From Thiohalobacter thiocyanaticus (GTDB lineage Bacteria; Pseudomonadota; Gammaproteobacteria; Thiohalobacterales; Thiohalobacteraceae), in assembly GCF_002356355.1 (NCBI RefSeq), contig NZ_AP018052.1, positions 2,728,001-2,792,000 on the forward strand: a DNA stretch of 64,000 nt, written 5' to 3'. Position 1 is the first letter of the stretch, and every line of letters begins with the position of its first letter. The notes under the pieces were generated by a model, which did no database searches, was not told the DNA's origin, and saw only the letters and a program-made list of their open reading frames with translations. Shown one piece after another: positions 57,828 to 64,000 of this stretch. The position numbers and the translations under genes were made by a program.

Positions 57828-58075
57828 GATTTTCGTCTCTCCACTCGCCTGATTTCTGATTACCCTACAGATGGGGCGGCAACGGGAACATTTCAAGCCA
57901 TGCTGGCGGCTCCCGGCGGCCTGTTTTCTGTCAGATATAGCAGATAGCGGCGGAAACGCATTGATTCAACTCAGCAGAACGTGACCCCGGCGGCTGTCTC
58001 GCGGGCGGCGGGATGGGTATGATCGGCCCCACGGGCGGCTCGACCGGGCATCGCCGGCAAGCGGAGGAACGGCTT

Positions 58076-58669
58076 ATGAATCAGATCGGCAAGGCATTCC
58101 TGCAGGGCCTGGCGACCGTGCTGCCGGTGACCCTGACCCTCTACCTGGCCTGGCTGCTCGCCATGGGCGCGGAACGCATCATGGGGCGGGCAGTACGGCT
58201 GCTGCTGCCGGAGGGCTGGTACTGGCCGGGCACCGGACTGGTGCTGGCCCTGATCGTCATCACGATCATCGGCCTGGTGGTGCGGCTGCCGCTGATGAAG
58301 CTGCTGCTGCGGCTCAACGACGCCGTGTTCCGCCGAATTCCCATCATCAAGACGCTCTACTCCACCATCAGCGACTTCACCGATTTCGTTGCCCATATGC
58401 AGGACCGTCAGGACACCGGGCGACCGGTGAAGGTCAGGCTCTGGGATGATACCGAAGTGATCGGCCTGGTCACGGACCCGGATCCGAAGCTGGCAAACAA
58501 CGCGGAGGGCGGCGACAGCCAGCGGGTGCTGGTCTACCTGCCCATGAGCTACCAGCTCGGTGGCTACACGCTGCTGATCAACCGCGACCGGCTGGAGCCG
58601 GTGGACATGCCGATGGAGGATGCGCTGCGGTTCGTCATCACCGCGGGGGTGAAGGGTGGGGAGAAATGA
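58076..58669 (+). CDS. DUF502 domain membrane protein
   Basis: 197 residues. Two membrane helices (about 8-28 and 58-78) and the DUF502 pattern: FLQGLATVLPVTLTLYLAWLL at the start, RIPIIKTLYSTISDFTDFV in the middle, and VLVYLPMSYQLGGYTLLINRDRLEPVDMPMEDALRFVITAGV at the end. Function unknown. GGAGGAA precedes the ATG. It is convergent with def, with a family D repeat filling the whole gap. Confidence 0.9.
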   Translation: MNQIGKAFLQGLATVLPVTLTLYLAWLLAMGAERIMGRAVRLLLPEGWYWPGTGLVLALIVITIIGLVVRLPLMKLLLRLNDAVFRRIPIIKTLYSTISDFTDFVAHMQDRQDTGRPVKVRLWDDTEVIGLVTDPDPKLANNAEGGDSQRVLVYLPMSYQLGGYTLLINRDRLEPVDMPMEDALRFVITAGVKGGEK

Positions 58670-58807
58670 AGTTCAAGAGCGCCACGGAATACACGGAAAA
58701 CACGGAAAACACGGACATGAGAATATCAATATGTTGCCCCGACGCTGCGCGCCGGGCAACAGGCCGGCATTGTCTACACGCAATTTTCCGTGTATTCCGT
58801 GGCGCTC
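58670..58807. repeat. Family D inverted-repeat element between two stop codons
   Basis: Left arm AGAGCGCCACGGAATACACG begins almost at the DUF502 stop; right arm CGTGTATTCCGTGGCGCTCT ends at the def stop. The two arms match over more than 20 bases. The 138-base element is exactly the intergenic region. Confidence 0.9.
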
Positions 58808-59317
58808 TCAGGATTTTTTGTACACCTTGCGCCGGAACAGGTCGTTGCGCCGGCTGACCAGCCGGTCGAGGAACAGCAGCCCGTCCAGGTGGTCCATCTC
58901 GTGCTGCACGGCGCGTGCCTCGAACCCCTCCATGTCGAAGGTCAGCGGATTGCCGTCGGGATCGCACGCCTCCAGGTGGACGCGTTCGGCCCGGATCACG
59001 TTGCCGGTGTAGTCCGGCACCGACAGGCAGCCTTCCCGCCCCAGGGCATAGCCCTCCCACTCGGTGATTTCGGGATTGACCAGCACCAGGTAGCCGTGAT
59101 TCGGCACCGGCTTTTTCATCTGCGACACATCCACGATCACCACCCGGATGAACTGTCCCACCTGCGGCGCGGCGATGCCCACCGCCCCGGGACCGGTGCG
59201 GCGGGTCTGTTCCAGATCGGCGATGAAGTCACGCAGCGACTGATCGAACGCGGCCACCGGTTCGGAGACCTGCTTCAGGCGCTCGTCGGGATAGGTCAGG
59301 ATGTCAAAAACAGCCAT
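58808..59317 (-). CDS. def: Peptide deformylase
   Basis: Removes the formyl group from nascent proteins. 169 residues with the three PDF motifs: AVGIAAPQVG (about 45-54), EGCLSVP with the metal Cys (about 96-102), and QHEMDHLDG with HExxH (about 138-146). Length is normal for type 1. It is not next to fmt here, but follows the ACT-domain gene by 25 bases on the same strand and probably shares its transcript. Confidence 0.96.
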   Translation of the reverse strand: MAVFDILTYPDERLKQVSEPVAAFDQSLRDFIADLEQTRRTGPGAVGIAAPQVGQFIRVVIVDVSQMKKPVPNHGYLVLVNPEITEWEGYALGREGCLSVPDYTGNVIRAERVHLEACDPDGNPLTFDMEGFEARAVQHEMDHLDGLLFLDRLVSRRNDLFRRKVYKKS

Positions 59318-59342
59318 GCTTGGGTTCCGGGTAAACGCTGCC

Positions 59343-59864
59343 TCACCCGATCAGCGTCTCGATCGGCTCGATGTCCACGTCCATGCCCTCGCGATGCACG
59401 ATCTCCAGCGCCGAGCGCAGCGCCTCGATGCCCTCGCGGGCCCGACCCTCGATGGTCATGACATAGAGCGGTTCGGTCTCGCTGCCGCCGACGTCGGACT
59501 GCAGATCGGTGATATCCAGGCCCGCCTCGGCCAGGGCCGAAGTGACCTGGGCAACGATCCCGGCGCGGTCGGCGCCGTAGACGGTCACCCGCACATCCGG
59601 AATATGGTGCCGATGCAGACCGCCCTCGATCCGGTCCACATGCAGACGCAGACCGAGTGATTCGGCCTCGTTGTCCAGCAGCGACTGCAGCTGCTTCACA
59701 CTGCCGCCGAACCTCACCATCAGCATGATGGTGAAGTTGCCGCCCAGGCGCATCATCGAGGCCTCGCCGAGGTTGGCCCCGCCCTCGAACAGGGCCGAGG
59801 CCACCTTGGCCACGATCCCGGCCCGGTCCGCGCCGACCAACGTCACCATGAACCATCCGCTCAT
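59343..59864 (-). CDS. Double ACT-domain protein (GcvR-like)
   Basis: 173 residues with two ACT domains: MVTLVGADRAGIVAKVASALFEGGANLGEASMM (about 6-38) and VTVYGADRAGIVAQVTSALAEAGLDITDLQSD (about 92-123). GcvR-type proteins regulate the glycine cleavage operon by binding GcvA, but many family members have other or unknown roles. The start at 59864 follows GGAGAAAC. It lies upstream of def. Confidence 0.9.
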   Translation of the reverse strand: MSGWFMVTLVGADRAGIVAKVASALFEGGANLGEASMMRLGGNFTIMLMVRFGGSVKQLQSLLDNEAESLGLRLHVDRIEGGLHRHHIPDVRVTVYGADRAGIVAQVTSALAEAGLDITDLQSDVGGSETEPLYVMTIEGRAREGIEALRSALEIVHREGMDVDIEPIETLIG

Positions 59865-59883
59865 AAGTTTCTCCGTAAAAAAT

Positions 59884-60060
59884 GGCCACGGAAAGCACGG
59901 AAAATATGAAGTCAATGATGCGTAGGTCGGATCAGCCCGCAGGGCATAACCCGACACACGAACCGCGGACTGCGTCGGGTTACGCTTCGCTAACCCGACC
60001 TACAGATGCTGCAGCAAGCAACCAGCAATTGTCCGTGTTTTCCGTGTATTCCGTGGCGCT
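59884..60060. repeat. Family D element enclosing a family B element
   Basis: D arms GGCCACGGAAAGCACGG (59883-59899, missing the ATACACGG unit) and CGTGTATTCCGTGGCGCT (to 60060) flank a B element at 59921-60003 (CGTAGGTCGGATCAGCC...GCTAACCCGACCTAC). The left D arm is shortened by one internal unit. Confidence 0.85.
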
Positions 60061-60068
60061 CTTTCTCC

Positions 60069-60863
60069 TCAATGCAACGTCGCGTGGGCGGCGTAGATGA
60101 CCAGCACGCCGGCGGCGATCAGGACCACCTGCTGGGCGGTGGCGGCAGCGTGCACCCGCTTGTGCAGGCCCGGGATCAGGTCGGCCACGGCGACATAGAT
60201 GAAGCTGGAGGCGGCAATGGCCAGCACAAAGGGCAGTGCGGCCTCGGCCTGCTTGAGGCTGACATAGGCGATCACGCCGCCGACCAGGGTCGCCAGGCTG
60301 GAAATGATATTGAAGACGAAGGCCCGCAGGCGGCTGTAGCCGTTGTTGAGCAGGATGGCGAAATCACCCACCTCCTGCGGGATCTCGTGGGCGGCCACCG
60401 CCAGGCTGGTCACGATTCCCAGATGAATATCGGTCAGGAAGGCCGCGCCGATCAACACGCCATCGACCAGGTTGTGCACGGCATCGCCGACCAGTATCAG
60501 GGTGCCGGCGGCCGGGCTGTGGCCGTGGTCGTGCGCCTCGGGCTCGTCGACGGCATGGACCTCGCAGTGGGCCTCGTGGCAGTGGCGCCACAGCACCAGT
60601 TTCTCCAGCAGGAAAAAGCCCAGTACGCCCAGCAGCACAGTGCCGGAGATGATGTGGTAATCGTCGATCCCGGGCGAGGCCAGGGCATGCGGCAGCAGGG
60701 CCAGGAAGGCCGCGCCCAGCAGGGCGCCGATGGCGAAGCTGACCAGGTGCGGCAGCAGGGCCGTTCTGACCCGCTCGGGGAACAGCAGGTAGGCGCCGGC
60801 GGCAATCACGCTCAGCGCGCCGCCCAGCAGGCAGAACAGCAGGATCCAACTCAGTAACGGCAT
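60069..60863 (-). CDS. ZIP family metal transporter
   Basis: 264 residues, eight predicted helices. A His-rich loop (about 94-116, HCHEAHCEVHAVDE, HDHGH) precedes the metal-binding helices LVGDAVHNLVDGVLIGAAF (H and D/N ligands, about 123-141) and AVAAHEIPQEVGDFAILL (about 156-173), the ZIP signature. It imports zinc or related divalent metals. Single gene, between repeats. Confidence 0.93.
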   Translation of the reverse strand: MPLLSWILLFCLLGGALSVIAAGAYLLFPERVRTALLPHLVSFAIGALLGAAFLALLPHALASPGIDDYHIISGTVLLGVLGFFLLEKLVLWRHCHEAHCEVHAVDEPEAHDHGHSPAAGTLILVGDAVHNLVDGVLIGAAFLTDIHLGIVTSLAVAAHEIPQEVGDFAILLNNGYSRLRAFVFNIISSLATLVGGVIAYVSLKQAEAALPFVLAIAASSFIYVAVADLIPGLHKRVHAAATAQQVVLIAAGVLVIYAAHATLH

Positions 60864-60937
60864 GGCATCGACATTATTCTACGGCGAAACCGGGATCATA
60901 CCGCAGCGGGCGTGCGGAGTAATCCCGGGGTGGCGGC

Positions 60938-61132
60938 GTGAACGCAGAGGACGCGGAGGCGCAGAGACGCAGAGGAACTATGATCCATTTCCATTTCGTC
61001 ATCCCGGCGAAGGCCGGGATCCAGAGGGTTAAGACATACAGATACCGGCCTTCGCCGGCATGACGGAGAAATCAGGGCCTTCATGAATATAAAAAATCTC
61101 TGCGTCTCCGCGCCTCTGCATCCTCAGCGTTA
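60938..61132. repeat. Family E element enclosing a family A element
   Basis: E arms AACGCAGAGGACGCGGAGG (from 60941) and CCTCTGCATCCTCAGCGTT (to about 61131) flank an A element at 60997-61066 (CGTCATCCCGGCGAAGGCC mirrored by CGGCCTTCGCCGGCATGACGG). With flanks this fills the gap between the ZIP gene and pgeF. Confidence 0.88.
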
Positions 61133-61150
61133 TTGTCACCGCTGCCCGGC

Positions 61151-61885
61151 TCATCCACCCAGCCAGATCAGGCTGGCCATGCGCCCGGTGGCACCGTCGC
61201 GGCGGTAGGAATAGAAGTGTTCCGGTTCGCTCCAGGTGCAGCGACCGCCGCCGTAGATAGCCGTCACGCCGCGCGCCTCCAGGCGCTGACGTGCCAGCGC
61301 ATAGAGATCGGCATACAGTTCACCATCCCGGTGCTGAAACGCCTGCGCGGCATGGGGATCCTGGCTGACGAAGGCCTCCCGCACCTCTTCACCCACGGCG
61401 AAGGCCGCCGGACCGATGGCCGGCCCCAGCCAGGCCAGCACCGATCCGCCCGGCACATCCAGGCGCTCCAGCCCGGCCTCGATCACTCCGGCGGCGAGGC
61501 CGCGCCAGCCGGCATGGACCGCCCCGACCCGGTCAGCGTCGCGCGAGCACAGCAGCAACGGCAGACAGTCGGCCGTCATCACCACACAGACCCGCCCCGG
61601 CCCGGCCACGGCCCCGTCGGCCGGACCGGGTGCGGCACTGTCCAGGTCGAGGATGCCGGTACCGTGTACCTGTTCCAGCCAGGCCGGCTCCGTCGGAAGT
61701 GAGAGGGCTTCGCGCAGGCGGGCGCGATTGGCGGCAACCGCCGCCGGATCGTCCCCGACATGCCCGGCCAGGTTCAGACTGGCATAGGGCCCGGTGCTCA
61801 CACCGCCGGCACGGGTGGTGCTCACTGCCTGCACGCCGGCCGGGGCCGGCCAGTCGGGGACGATCCAGTCATGACCGCGCGTCAT
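61151..61885 (-). CDS. pgeF: Peptidoglycan editing factor PgeF (polyphenol oxidase family, YfiH)
   Basis: 244 residues of the DUF152/laccase-domain family. The metal-site motifs are present: VMTADCLPLLL with Cys (about 112-122), VGAVHAGWRGLAAG with His (about 131-144), and GRCTWSE near the end. Family members act on purine nucleosides or UDP-MurNAc mis-incorporated precursors. The ATG overlaps the rluD stop (ATGA), the standard rluD-pgeF coupling. Confidence 0.95.
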   Translation of the reverse strand: MTRGHDWIVPDWPAPAGVQAVSTTRAGGVSTGPYASLNLAGHVGDDPAAVAANRARLREALSLPTEPAWLEQVHGTGILDLDSAAPGPADGAVAGPGRVCVVMTADCLPLLLCSRDADRVGAVHAGWRGLAAGVIEAGLERLDVPGGSVLAWLGPAIGPAAFAVGEEVREAFVSQDPHAAQAFQHRDGELYADLYALARQRLEARGVTAIYGGGRCTWSEPEHFYSYRRDGATGRMASLIWLGG

Positions 61886-62856
61886 GAGGCCTCCCGGTCC
61901 GCGTCCAGCACCTCGATCAGACGCTGCATGTCCCCGGGCATGGGCGCCTGCCAGGCGCAGGCCTCACCGGTTGCCGGGTGCACCAGGGCCAGGCGTTCGG
62001 CGTGCAGGGCCTGGCGGCGAAAGCCCTGCAGCGCGGCGCGCGCCGCCTCACCGGCACCGGCCGGCAGTTTCATCCGCCCGCCATAGACCGGATCACCGAC
62101 GATGGGGTGGCGGAGATGCGCCATATGCACCCGGATCTGATGGGTGCGCCCGGTCTCCAGCCGCACCCGCAGCAGGGTGTGACCGCGGAAACGCCGCTCG
62201 ACCCGGTAGTGGGTCACGGCCGGCTTGCCGCCGTTGCGGCGCACCGCCATGCGCTTGCGGTCCACCGGGTGGCGGCCGATGTTGGCCTCCACCGTGCCGC
62301 CGGCCGTCAGCACGCCCTGCACCAGGGCCAGGTATTCGCGGGTCACGCTGCGCGCCTGCAACTGCGCGACCAGGGCGTGATGGGCCGGCAGGGTACGGGC
62401 GACCACCATCAGGCCGCTGGTGTCCTTGTCCAGCCGGTGCACGATACCGGCCCGCGGCAGGTGCGCCAGCGCCGGGTCATGGTGCAGCAGGGCATTCTGC
62501 AGGGTACGGTCGGGATTACCGGCGGCCGGGTGCACCACCAGGCCGGGCGGCTTGTTGATCACCAGCAGGGCCGCATCCTCGTGCACGATCTCCAGCGGGA
62601 TGGCCTGGGCCTCGACCGGCCCGACCCGGGGCAGCTCGGCAGCGATCTCGACCCGCTCGCCGCCCGCCAGACGCTGGCGCGGCAGCGCGCATACGGCTCC
62701 GTCCAGCCGCACCTCGCCGGCACGGATCCACTGCTGGATGCGGCTGCGCGAGTAGTCAGCGAAGACCTCGCTCAGGATCTGGTCCAGGCGCTTGCCGGCC
62801 GCCTCCGGCGGCAGGATCGCCTGCAGTTGTATGCGTTCGTTCACCGCTGCTTCCAT
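61882..62856 (-). CDS. rluD: 23S rRNA pseudouridine(1911/1915/1917) synthase
   Basis: 324 residues. S4-like RNA-binding domain (about 15-75), then the RluA-family catalytic core with the Asp in GIVHRLDKDTSGLMVVA (about 141-157), VNKPPGLVVHPA before it, and RTHQIRVHMAHLRHPIVGDPVYGG. Modifies helix 69 of 23S rRNA, important for ribosome assembly. Divergent from bamD (82 bases), as in most gammaproteobacteria. Confidence 0.97.
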   Translation of the reverse strand: MEAAVNERIQLQAILPPEAAGKRLDQILSEVFADYSRSRIQQWIRAGEVRLDGAVCALPRQRLAGGERVEIAAELPRVGPVEAQAIPLEIVHEDAALLVINKPPGLVVHPAAGNPDRTLQNALLHHDPALAHLPRAGIVHRLDKDTSGLMVVARTLPAHHALVAQLQARSVTREYLALVQGVLTAGGTVEANIGRHPVDRKRMAVRRNGGKPAVTHYRVERRFRGHTLLRVRLETGRTHQIRVHMAHLRHPIVGDPVYGGRMKLPAGAGEAARAALQGFRRQALHAERLALVHPATGEACAWQAPMPGDMQRLIEVLDADREAS

Positions 62857-62893
62857 TTCCCGCCCACGGGCGACGAGGCGATACCGATTCAGT

Positions 62894-62899
62894 TATACT
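62894..62899 (+). promoter_or_regulatory. Candidate -10 element of bamD
   Basis: TATACT at 62894-62899, about 40 bases before the bamD ATG. The -35 region is poor (CGACGA at about the right distance). Confidence 0.35.
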
Positions 62900-62938
62900 G
62901 CCGGTTCGTCACCCAGCAGGCCAGCGAGTCCGACATCC

Positions 62939-63691
62939 ATGCTGCGAAAAATCCTCTGCCTCCTCGTCCTGATCAGCCTGACGGCCGGCTGCGGCCTGCT
63001 GCCCGACAAGATCGACAAGACCCGGGACTGGTCGGCGCAGAAGCTCTACACCGAGGCCCGGGACTCGCTGCAGAGCAAGAATTACGAGCAGGCCATCGAC
63101 CTGTACGAGAAGCTCGAGGCCCGCTACCCCTTCGGCCGCTACGCCCAGCAGGCGCTGCTGGAGTCGGCCTACGCCTATTACAAGTATGACGAGCCGGACT
63201 CGGCCATCGCCACCCTGGACCGCTTCATCAAGACCTACCCACGCCATCCGCACCTGGATTATGCCTACTATCTGAAGGGACTGGCGAACTTCAACCGCGG
63301 CCGCAACATCATCGACCGGATACTGCCGCAGGACGAATCCGAACGCGACCCGGGCGCGGCGCGGGATTCCTTCTTCGACTTCCAGGAACTGGTCCGGCGC
63401 TTCCCCGACAGCCGCTACGCCGAGGATGCCACCCTGCGCATGCGTCACCTGCGCAACAACCTGGCCCAGCACGAAGTGAATGTGGCCGATTACTACATGC
63501 GCCGGGGGGCCTATGTCGCCGCGGTCAACCGCGCCGAACGGGTGATCAGGAATTTCCAGAACACCCCGGCAATCCCCGGGGCGCTGGAGATCATGGTACG
63601 GGGCTATCGCAAGCTGGGGCTGGACGAACTGGCCGCGGACACCCTGCGCATCTATCGCCTGAACTATCCGGAGCGGGCGGCGGAGCTGTAA
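62939..63691 (+). CDS. bamD: Outer membrane protein assembly factor BamD
   Basis: 250-residue lipoprotein: signal peptide with lipobox LTAGC (Cys18), then five TPR-like repeats (YTEARDSLQSKNYEQAIDLYEKLEARYPFGRYAQQALLESAYAYYKY onward, sequence given only in part here as EQAIDLYEKLEARYPFG). BamD is the essential partner of BamA in outer-membrane protein folding. Length and the LPDESERDPG-type loop (ILPQDESERDPGAARDSFFD, about 131-150) are typical. Faces away from rluD. Confidence 0.97.
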   Translation: MLRKILCLLVLISLTAGCGLLPDKIDKTRDWSAQKLYTEARDSLQSKNYEQAIDLYEKLEARYPFGRYAQQALLESAYAYYKYDEPDSAIATLDRFIKTYPRHPHLDYAYYLKGLANFNRGRNIIDRILPQDESERDPGAARDSFFDFQELVRRFPDSRYAEDATLRMRHLRNNLAQHEVNVADYYMRRGAYVAAVNRAERVIRNFQNTPAIPGALEIMVRGYRKLGLDELAADTLRIYRLNYPERAAEL

Positions 63692-63693
63692 AG

Positions 63694-63886
63694 AGCAAGA
63701 GCGCCACGGAATACACGGAAGGCACGGAAGATTTCATGTTGCCCGTTTCGGGACATGTAGGTCGGGTTAGCGCAGCGTAACCCGACAGGCCTGGCAGCTA
63801 CGTCGGGTTACGCCCTTCGGGCTAACCCGACCTACGGATGCATCCTGATCACTTTGTCCGTGTATTCCGTGGCGCTCTTGAACTTC
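63694..63886. repeat. Family D element enclosing a family B element, between convergent genes
   Basis: D arms AAGAGCGCCACGGAATACAC (from 63697) and GTGTATTCCGTGGCGCTCTT (to 63880) flank a complete B element (63757-63837, GTAGGTCGGGTTAGCGC mirrored by GGGCTAACCCGACCTAC). The composite fills nearly all the DNA between the bamD and PII stop codons. Confidence 0.9.
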
Positions 63887-63888
63887 CT

Positions 63889-64000
<112 letters not shown>

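Overview
The window looks like chromosomal DNA of a high-GC gammaproteobacterium of the Chromatiales / Ectothiorhodospiraceae type, probably a free-living sulfur oxidiser. This is inference from gene order and content: pcnB-folK, lptF-lptG facing pepA-holC-valS, and bamD facing rluD-pgeF-clpB are gammaproteobacterial arrangements. The ilvB-ilvN-ilvC-psd-pssA order, DUF2173 proteins and DsrE-family proteins are common in sulfur-oxidising lineages. Almost all of the DNA is core genome. No phage, plasmid, integron, CRISPR or complete insertion sequence was seen.

Layout: 1-1675 folK (cut by the window edge), pcnB and a tRNA-Glu. 1.7-2.8 kb holds three tandem DUF2173 genes. 2.9-10.9 kb holds an RDD protein, lptG/lptF, pepA, holC and valS. 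11-24 kb holds an HD-GYP response regulator with a degenerate receiver, hemH, a DUF523/DUF1722 protein, a TIGR03790 protein, a SYLF protein, glgC, prfC and the leuA-udg-rimI unit. 24.1-30.0 kb is an accessory block: a PEP-CTERM protein, a proline-rich secreted protein, a TPR/beta-barrel protein, a LapG-like protease and a membrane HD-GYP protein that has lost its metal ligands. It sits between pssA and leuA, which are neighbours in many related genomes. 30.0-35.1 kb is pssA, psd and ilvCNB. 35.4-42.5 kb holds a DUF4124 protein, proS, aspS, an FmdB zinc ribbon and an Atm1-type ABC exporter. 42.7-46.0 kb is an unusual signalling module: an ECF sigma factor, an anti-sigma factor with a DsrE-like domain, a secreted DsrE protein and a porin. 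Its two divergent units share one promoter motif. 46.0-48.5 kb is a PilZ protein with a sodium-type flagellar stator. 48.9-52.2 kb pairs an AMP-phosphorylase-like enzyme with a PRPP synthetase and a DUF1614 membrane protein. 52.4-64.0 kb holds an SDR, a phosphodiesterase, a candidate small RNA, clpB, DUF502, def, an ACT protein, a ZIP transporter, pgeF, rluD, bamD and the end of a PII gene.

A second layer runs through the intergenic DNA: at least seven families of short inverted-repeat elements (called A to G here), often nested inside one another. A = CGTCATTCCCGCGAAGG type. B = GTAGGTCGGGTTAGCG type. C = TAGGATGGGTGAAG type. D = CCACGGAATACACGG type. E = AACGCAGAGACGCAGAGG type. F = CCGCCAAGGCGCCAAG type. 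G = GGAACCTCTGATT type, carrying a CGTCATTGCGAGG core. They explain most of the longer gene-free gaps.

The strongest leads are the ECF/DsrE/porin module with its twin promoters, the LapG-like protease beside a non-catalytic HD-GYP membrane protein, and two sRNA-like stretches that carry anti-Shine-Dalgarno motifs and end in intrinsic terminators. All functions are read from sequence and family knowledge; no database search was run.
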